From: Fusobacteriaceae bacterium
GTDB taxonomy: Bacteria > Fusobacteriota > Fusobacteriia > Fusobacteriales > Fusobacteriaceae
NCBI GenBank assembly: GCA_900764925.1
Contig: CAAFPW010000044.1
Coordinates: forward strand, 1 to 26,687
Direction: 5' to 3'
Length of the DNA stretch: 26,687 nt
Every line of letters begins with the position of its first letter. Position 1 is the stretch's first letter. Shown here one piece after another: positions 21,856 through 26,687 of the stretch. The notes below the pieces were generated by a model. The model was not told where the DNA came from, did not search any database, and saw nothing but the letters and a program-made list of their open reading frames with translations. A program made the translations under genes and the position numbers.

Positions 21856-23610
21856 TTAAAATTGATCTATCACCTTTTGATTTATAACATCAACTAACCC
21901 CACATCACTCAATTTTACCTCAGGTATCACTATCAATGAGAGGGTACTTGGTCTAGTGATTGGGCTTGTAGTCTCTATTCCATAATCTCTCAAGACTTGG
22001 TTCATCTGGACTATATCCTCTCCCAACTCATAGGCACTTTTTTTAGATAGCATTCCAGCTATTGGGAAAGGCATCTCTCTTACAACTCTCTCATTCTCTA
22101 CCAAGACAATTCCTCCAGCTATCTCTTTTACTCTATTAGCTGCCACTAGGGCGTCTTTTGGATCCTTGTAGACAATAGTTAGATTGTGAGAGTCATGGGA
22201 ATAAGTTGTAGCTATGGCTCCCCTATTTATATAGAAGTTTTCCACAACCACTAGAGCCTTTGTCCCCTTACCATATCTATTTATGACAACGGCAAAGTTC
22301 AAATCTGTTCCCTCTAAATCCACATACCCATCTTTTACATTCACATTGAAAGTTTTTCTCTTGGTAACACTTGTGAGTTTGCTTAGATACTCCATTCCCA
22401 CTATATCCATTCTACCATTTTGTATAGGTGCTTTGATTTTGAAATCCTCTAGTACCAAATCTCCAACCACGACACTATTTTTGCTCTCAGTTGCTATATT
22501 TGGCTTTTCTATCTCCACAAGAAGTCTGTTATCTTCAGCTACCAATTCACCGTGGTAGAAGACTTTCTCAACATTTATATCCTTTAGGTTATCAATCACT
22601 ACCATATCAGCAAAATAGCTAGGTGCTATGGCTCCACGCTTTTCCAATCCATAGACTTGGGCTGTGTTCAAAGTTACAGCTCTGATAGCTTCAATAGGAT
22701 CCAATCCAGCATCAATAGCCACCCTTACACAACCATTTATATGCCCCTTTTCCAAAATATCCTTAGGTTCTCTATCATCTGTACAAAGAGTCAAGTTTCT
22801 TGGTGACTTGAACCCCTTTATATTCTCTACAATTGATCTGATATTTTTAGAGATAGAGCTCTCTCTTGCGTCCACAGTCATACCCTTTCTTATCTTATCT
22901 ATTGCATGTACTCCGTTTCTTGTTTCGTGGCAACTTACAGGTCCTCCACAGAGGTAGGCTGAAAGTTCACTTCCTTGCAGTTCTGGAGAGTGTCCCTGTA
23001 AAAACATGGATTTTTGGTATGCTACATCAACTATATCCTCCATTCTCTTGTCGTTGTGTATCACTCCAATGTAATCCATCACCTCTCCTAGTCCCAATAC
23101 TCTCTCCTTCTCCAAGAGTCTATCCACTAATTGAGCATCAAACTCAGCTCCTGTATTTTCAAGCCCTACAACAGATGGAATACATGATGGCACTAGATAA
23201 TACTGTGTCATTGGAAGATTTTTTGAAGCTTCCAACATATAATCTAGCCCCTCCTCTCCCATGGCGTTACATATCTCATGAGGGTCTGCAACAATGGTAG
23301 TTGTACCTTTTGGTATGACAGCCTCAGCAAAGTGGTATGGTGTGAGATGGCTACTCTCTATGTGTAGGTGTGAGTCTATAAATCCCGGTACCAAATATCT
23401 TCCCTGAATATCTATCACCCTATCAGCTTTTTTATAACTATCTTTCTCAACCTCTACCACATCAGCTATGTATTTTTCGTAGATGTACACATTGGCTGGA
23501 TATATCTCCCCTGAAAAAACATTTACTAAGTTAGCATTTTCTATCTTTAGTGTAGCACTCTTATAACCCATGGCTACTTTTATCAACTCTCTTCTCTCTT
23601 CTTTGGTCAT
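21856..23610 (-). CDS. ade: Adenine deaminase
   Basis: Cytoplasmic amidohydrolase that converts adenine to hypoxanthine and ammonia for purine salvage. The 584 residues match the family (about 580). The metal-binding motif HLHIESSH includes H81 and H83, preceded by VPGFIDS. KGTTTIVADPHEICNAMG, GLGEVMDY, GHSPEL and CTDDREP follow in family order, and the C-terminal adenine-deaminase domain has YSHDSHNL and MPFPIAGMLS. GGAGGAGG precedes the ATG. It has an extended -10 of its own, but no terminator separates it from argF, so it may also be read through from the arg genes. Confidence 0.96.
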   Translation of the reverse strand: MTKEERRELIKVAMGYKSATLKIENANLVNVFSGEIYPANVYIYEKYIADVVEVEKDSYKKADRVIDIQGRYLVPGFIDSHLHIESSHLTPYHFAEAVIPKGTTTIVADPHEICNAMGEEGLDYMLEASKNLPMTQYYLVPSCIPSVVGLENTGAEFDAQLVDRLLEKERVLGLGEVMDYIGVIHNDKRMEDIVDVAYQKSMFLQGHSPELQGSELSAYLCGGPVSCHETRNGVHAIDKIRKGMTVDARESSISKNIRSIVENIKGFKSPRNLTLCTDDREPKDILEKGHINGCVRVAIDAGLDPIEAIRAVTLNTAQVYGLEKRGAIAPSYFADMVVIDNLKDINVEKVFYHGELVAEDNRLLVEIEKPNIATESKNSVVVGDLVLEDFKIKAPIQNGRMDIVGMEYLSKLTSVTKRKTFNVNVKDGYVDLEGTDLNFAVVINRYGKGTKALVVVENFYINRGAIATTYSHDSHNLTIVYKDPKDALVAANRVKEIAGGIVLVENERVVREMPFPIAGMLSKKSAYELGEDIVQMNQVLRDYGIETTSPITRPSTLSLIVIPEVKLSDVGLVDVINQKVIDQF

Positions 23611-23647
23611 AATTTTCCTCCTCCTTTTAATAAGGTATTCTTTCTAT

Positions 23648-23684
23648 ATTATACCACATATTATAGAGAAGAGAAACAGTTTCT
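23648..23684 (-). promoter_or_regulatory. ade promoter (extended -10) with adjacent 13-nt dyad
   Basis: Minus strand TGTGGTATAAT (23658-23648), the same 11 bases as before cobU. The -35 position is poor and is overlapped by the dyad AGAAAC-A-GTTTCT (23672-23684), which reaches the argF stop codon. The dyad could be an operator; this is speculative. Confidence 0.45.
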
Positions 23685-24669
23685 AATCTGCCATAGTGGC
23701 AACCATCACAGCCTTTATGGTGTGTAGTCTATTCTCAGCCTCATCAAAGACAACAGAGTTCTCCCCTTCAAATATCTCGTTGGTTACCTCCATCTCCTCC
23801 AATCCAAACTTTTCAAACATCTCCTCTCCCATCTTAGTTTTCAAGTCGTGAAAAGCTGGTAAACAGTGCATAAATATGTAATCCTTTGAAGCTTTTTTTA
23901 CAAGTTCACCATTCACCTGATATGGTTTTAATTTCTTTATTCTCTCTTCCCAGATGCTTTTACTCTCTCCCATAGATACCCAAACATCTGTATAGATCAC
24001 ATCACAACCCTCTACCCCCTCATTGGGATCCTCAGTTATAGTTATCTTTCCCCCAGATTTTTTAGCTAGTTCCTGAGCTAGTTTTACCAAGTTTTCATCT
24101 GGAAATAGATCCTTATGTGTAGCAATTCTAAAATCCATTCCAAACTTTGCCGCCCCAATCATAAGTGAGTTGGAAACATTGTTTCTTCCATCTCCCACAT
24201 AGGCTAGTTTAATCCCCTTCAAATAACCTTTTTGCTCCTTGATAGTCAGTAGATCAGCTAGGGTTTGAGTTGGGTGGTACTCAGTAGTTAAACCATTCCA
24301 CACAGGGACTCCAGAGTATTTAGAGAGATCCTCCACTATCTCCTGTCCATACCCTCTATATTGTATGGCGTCATAAAACCCTCCCAAAACCTTGGCTGTA
24401 TCTTTTATAGACTCCTTATCCCCAATGTGTGAAACATTAGGTCCTATATATGAGACATTGGCTCCTTGATCAAAGGCAGCAACCTCATAAGCACATCTTG
24501 TTCTAGTGGAGTTTTTTTCAAATATGAGAGCGATATTTTTCCCTATAAGCTTTTTCTCCTCTGTTCTATTTTTTTTAGCACTTTTCAACTCTTGAGATAG
24601 ATCTAAAAGATACTCAAGTTCCTCCTTAGTAAAATCCATTATTTTTAAAAAAGACTTATTCTTTAACAT
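23683..24669 (-). CDS. argF: Ornithine carbamoyltransferase
   Basis: Cytoplasmic enzyme that forms citrulline from ornithine and carbamoyl phosphate. The 328 residues carry the carbamoyl-phosphate loop STRTR in FEKNSTRTRCAYEVAA, the HPTQTLADLLT motif, DVWVSMGE, and the ornithine motif HCLPAFHD. Sequence style is that of the E. coli ArgI/ArcB branch, so catabolic ArcB is possible. Its place directly after argB and argD argues for the biosynthetic role. It begins 20 bp after argD. Confidence 0.95.
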   Translation of the reverse strand: MLKNKSFLKIMDFTKEELEYLLDLSQELKSAKKNRTEEKKLIGKNIALIFEKNSTRTRCAYEVAAFDQGANVSYIGPNVSHIGDKESIKDTAKVLGGFYDAIQYRGYGQEIVEDLSKYSGVPVWNGLTTEYHPTQTLADLLTIKEQKGYLKGIKLAYVGDGRNNVSNSLMIGAAKFGMDFRIATHKDLFPDENLVKLAQELAKKSGGKITITEDPNEGVEGCDVIYTDVWVSMGESKSIWEERIKKLKPYQVNGELVKKASKDYIFMHCLPAFHDLKTKMGEEMFEKFGLEEMEVTNEIFEGENSVVFDEAENRLHTIKAVMVATMAD

Positions 24670-24689
24670 ATTATCCCTCTCCCCTTACA

Positions 24690-25862
24690 CTAATTGGTTT
24701 TCAACAAATTTTTTAATACCGTTTCTAATTTTTCAATTGAACTATCTATTTCAGCCTCTGTCACATTCAATGGCGGAAAGTATCTCACCACATTGTCCCC
24801 AGCTGTCACCAACAGGAACTTGTTTTTAAAAGCTTCAGCTACAAACTCCTTATTAGTCACACTCTCATTCAATTTCAACCCTATCAAAAGCCCCTTACCT
24901 CTGATCTCCTCTATAACTCCATACTTTTTCTTCAACTCCATCAGCTTGTTTTTAGCATACTCTCCCTTCTCCTTTACCTTTGAGACTACACCATTATCCA
25001 CTAACTCCGTCAACACAGCATAAGCCACTCCACACACCAATGGATTTCCCCCATAGGTAGAGCCATGATCTCCAGGTACCATCACCTCACTAGCTTTTCC
25101 CTTGGCTAAACAAGCCCCTATTGGAACTCCACCACCTAGAGCCTTAGCTATGGTAATCACATCTGGAACCACTCCCCACTGCTCATAGGCAAAAAGTGTC
25201 CCCATTCTTCCCATTCCACATTGAATCTCATCAAATATCAAAAGGGCGTTGTACTTCTCACTCAACTCCTTAGCCACACTTAAAAACTCCAAGTCAGCCT
25301 CTTTCAATCCCCCTTCTCCCTGTACAGGTTCCAATACGATAGCACAAGTTTTCTCACTCACCTTAGATTTCAAATCCTCTATATCATTGAACACTACCTC
25401 AACAGTTCCCCCCATAAGTGGTCTGAATGGGTCTTGGTACTTCTTCTGTCCTGTTATTGCCAAAGCCCCTGTACTTCTACCATGGAATGAGTTTTTCATA
25501 TAGATTATCTCAGTTTTCTCTGGAGATATCATATTTCCATGCTTTCTCCCTATCTTGATAGCTAGTTCGTTAGCTTCTGTTCCACTGTTACAGAAAAACA
25601 CACTATCAAAGTTGCAAAGCCCCAAAAGTTTTTTCATAAGCGTTGTCTGAGCCTCACTATAATATAGGTTTGAGATGTGTATCAAGCTCTTCCCCTGCTT
25701 TTTTAGAGCCTCACTCATCACCGGACTAGCGTGTCCCAAGCAGTTTACAGCTATACCTGAAACAAAGTCCAGATACTTCTCCCCCTTGTCATCATAGAGG
25801 TACACCCCCTCCCCCTTTACAAAACTCACATTCAATCTGCTATATACATTCATTAACTCCAT
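24690..25862 (-). CDS. argD: Acetylornithine aminotransferase
   Basis: PLP-dependent cytoplasmic aminotransferase that converts N-acetylglutamate semialdehyde to N-acetylornithine. The 390 residues show YDDKGEKYLDFVSGIAVN near the start, FFCNSGTEANE for PLP phosphate binding, ALIFDEIQ-type LLIFDEIQCGMGRMG, and PLP lysine K240 in ITIAKALGGGVPIGA. It could also act on succinyldiaminopimelate, as ArgD does in some bacteria. It lies 15 bp downstream of argB. argC and argJ are not in view and may lie beyond the right edge. Confidence 0.96.
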   Translation of the reverse strand: MELMNVYSRLNVSFVKGEGVYLYDDKGEKYLDFVSGIAVNCLGHASPVMSEALKKQGKSLIHISNLYYSEAQTTLMKKLLGLCNFDSVFFCNSGTEANELAIKIGRKHGNMISPEKTEIIYMKNSFHGRSTGALAITGQKKYQDPFRPLMGGTVEVVFNDIEDLKSKVSEKTCAIVLEPVQGEGGLKEADLEFLSVAKELSEKYNALLIFDEIQCGMGRMGTLFAYEQWGVVPDVITIAKALGGGVPIGACLAKGKASEVMVPGDHGSTYGGNPLVCGVAYAVLTELVDNGVVSKVKEKGEYAKNKLMELKKKYGVIEEIRGKGLLIGLKLNESVTNKEFVAEAFKNKFLLVTAGDNVVRYFPPLNVTEAEIDSSIEKLETVLKNLLKTN

Positions 25863-25877
25863 TATCTTTCCTCCTGA

Positions 25878-26687
25878 TTAATTTTTTATTGTTGTTCCAA
25901 CTCTCTCTCCAGAAAAGTATCTATCTACAATGTTCTCCAACTTCCCATTGAGTATCACTACCCTCTCTACTCCTTTGTTCAATCCATCTAAGCAGGTTTT
26001 CACCTTAGGTAGCATACCTCCACTTACAATCTTTTTCTCCATGAGGGATAGCACCTCCCCCTTAGATATCTCAGGTATCAATGATCCCTTATCCTCAAAA
26101 TCCATATATATTCCATCTACATCTGTAAACATGAGAAGTCTCTCAGCTCCCAAAGCTCCAGCTATCTCTCCAGCCACATAGTCAGCATTTATATTGTAGG
26201 TATTTCCTAGGTCGTCCTTTCCTATTGTGGAGATCACAGGGAGATATCCTTTTTCCAAAAGAAGTGTCAAAAGCTCTGTGTCCACACTTACAACCTCCCC
26301 TACAAAACCTATATCCACTGGTTTACCATCTATATTGAGGTATTTTTTCTTAGCTGTTATCATATTCCCATCTTTTCCGCTGAGCCCAACAGCCTTTACA
26401 CCACAGTTGTTTAGCTGTGCCACTATGGATTTGTTGAGCTTTCCAGAGAGTACCATCTCAGCTATCTCCACAGTTTCAACGTCACTCACCCTGTTCCCCT
26501 CAACAAACTCACTCATCTTTCCAACCCTTTTTAACATTCCATTTATCTCAGGTCCTCCCCCATGGACTATCACGATATTCTCCCCACAGCTCTTCAACTT
26601 AGCTATATCCTCTAAGAATCCTCTCTTTTTCTCCACATCTGTCATGGCACTACCACCATATTTTATCACTGTTAAACTCTTTCCCAT
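25878..26687 (-). CDS. argB: Acetylglutamate kinase (start at window edge)
   Basis: Cytoplasmic kinase that phosphorylates N-acetylglutamate, often the feedback-controlled step of arginine synthesis. The 269 residues have the amino-acid-kinase fold with K9 in VIKYGGSAM, IVHGGGPEIN, NADYVAGEIAGALGA, LLMFTDVDGIY, and VSGGMLPKV. The ATG is the last three bases of the window; it matches the usual N-terminus, but ribosome-binding site and any upstream start cannot be seen. It leads argB-argD-argF as far as visible. The long N-terminal helix of arginine-inhibited hexameric enzymes is not seen. Confidence 0.94.
   Translation of the reverse strand: MGKSLTVIKYGGSAMTDVEKKRGFLEDIAKLKSCGENIVIVHGGGPEINGMLKRVGKMSEFVEGNRVSDVETVEIAEMVLSGKLNKSIVAQLNNCGVKAVGLSGKDGNMITAKKKYLNIDGKPVDIGFVGEVVSVDTELLTLLLEKGYLPVISTIGKDDLGNTYNINADYVAGEIAGALGAERLLMFTDVDGIYMDFEDKGSLIPEISKGEVLSLMEKKIVSGGMLPKVKTCLDGLNKGVERVVILNGKLENIVDRYFSGERVGTTIKN

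Noticed and set aside
22866..23300. Open frame of 144 codons on the plus strand inside ade
   Set aside because: It lies fully antisense to a well-supported ade gene, has no ribosome-binding site, and its product is low-complexity Leu/Pro/Ser-rich with no recognisable domain.

Overview
The window looks like chromosomal DNA of a Fusobacterium-type bacterium, possibly one of the larger-genome species, but I cannot assign a species. The basis is low G+C with A/T-ending codons, a type Vd patatin autotransporter (FplA-like) that needs a Gram-negative outer membrane, and otherwise Firmicute-like gene neighbourhoods (rsmH-ftsL, plsY-gpsA). There is no rRNA, tRNA, CRISPR array, prophage or insertion sequence. 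Almost every gene is on the minus strand; only a TTG-started regulator (3560-4993) and fplA (19453-21747) run forward.

Layout, left to right. (1) 1-1350: cobU-cobS (read cobU then cobS), the end of cobalamin nucleotide-loop assembly; cobS runs off the left edge. (2) 1475-3124: a DEAD-box RNA helicase with a DbpA-type C-terminal domain, behind a long A/T-rich leader with a 14-bp palindrome at its promoter. (3) 3560-5320: a very A/T-rich islet with an orphan regulator (two HTH domains, PRD-like core, degenerate EIIB-like end), its terminator, and a possible small RNA. (4) 14618 down to 5321: nine closely spaced minus-strand genes, rsmH, ftsL, an rlmD-type methyltransferase, plsY, gpsA, a sigma-70 family factor, dnaN, a hybrid sensor kinase and a stand-alone receiver protein. 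They mix ribosome modification, division, phospholipid synthesis, transcription, replication and signalling. (5) 16845 down to 14678: rimO, pgsA, yggT. (6) 19225 down to 17126: pnp, with a strong leader hairpin. (7) fplA, divergent from pnp. (8) 26687 down to 21856: argB-argD-argF for arginine synthesis, then ade.

Phospholipid genes flank the division genes: plsY and gpsA make and acylate glycerol-3-phosphate, and pgsA uses the resulting CDP-diacylglycerol. The signals least explained by standard annotation are non-coding: the pnp leader hairpin (about 21 bp), a repeat built on GCTCAAGAATTAC found in two intergenic regions and doubling as terminators, a possible terminated small RNA at about 5170-5320, and the helicase promoter palindrome. 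No gene cluster here looks like an undescribed defence or biosynthetic system. Start codons were reset from ribosome-binding sites for dnaN (GTG 9564), the receiver gene (ATG 5863) and the sigma gene (probably ATG 10403).
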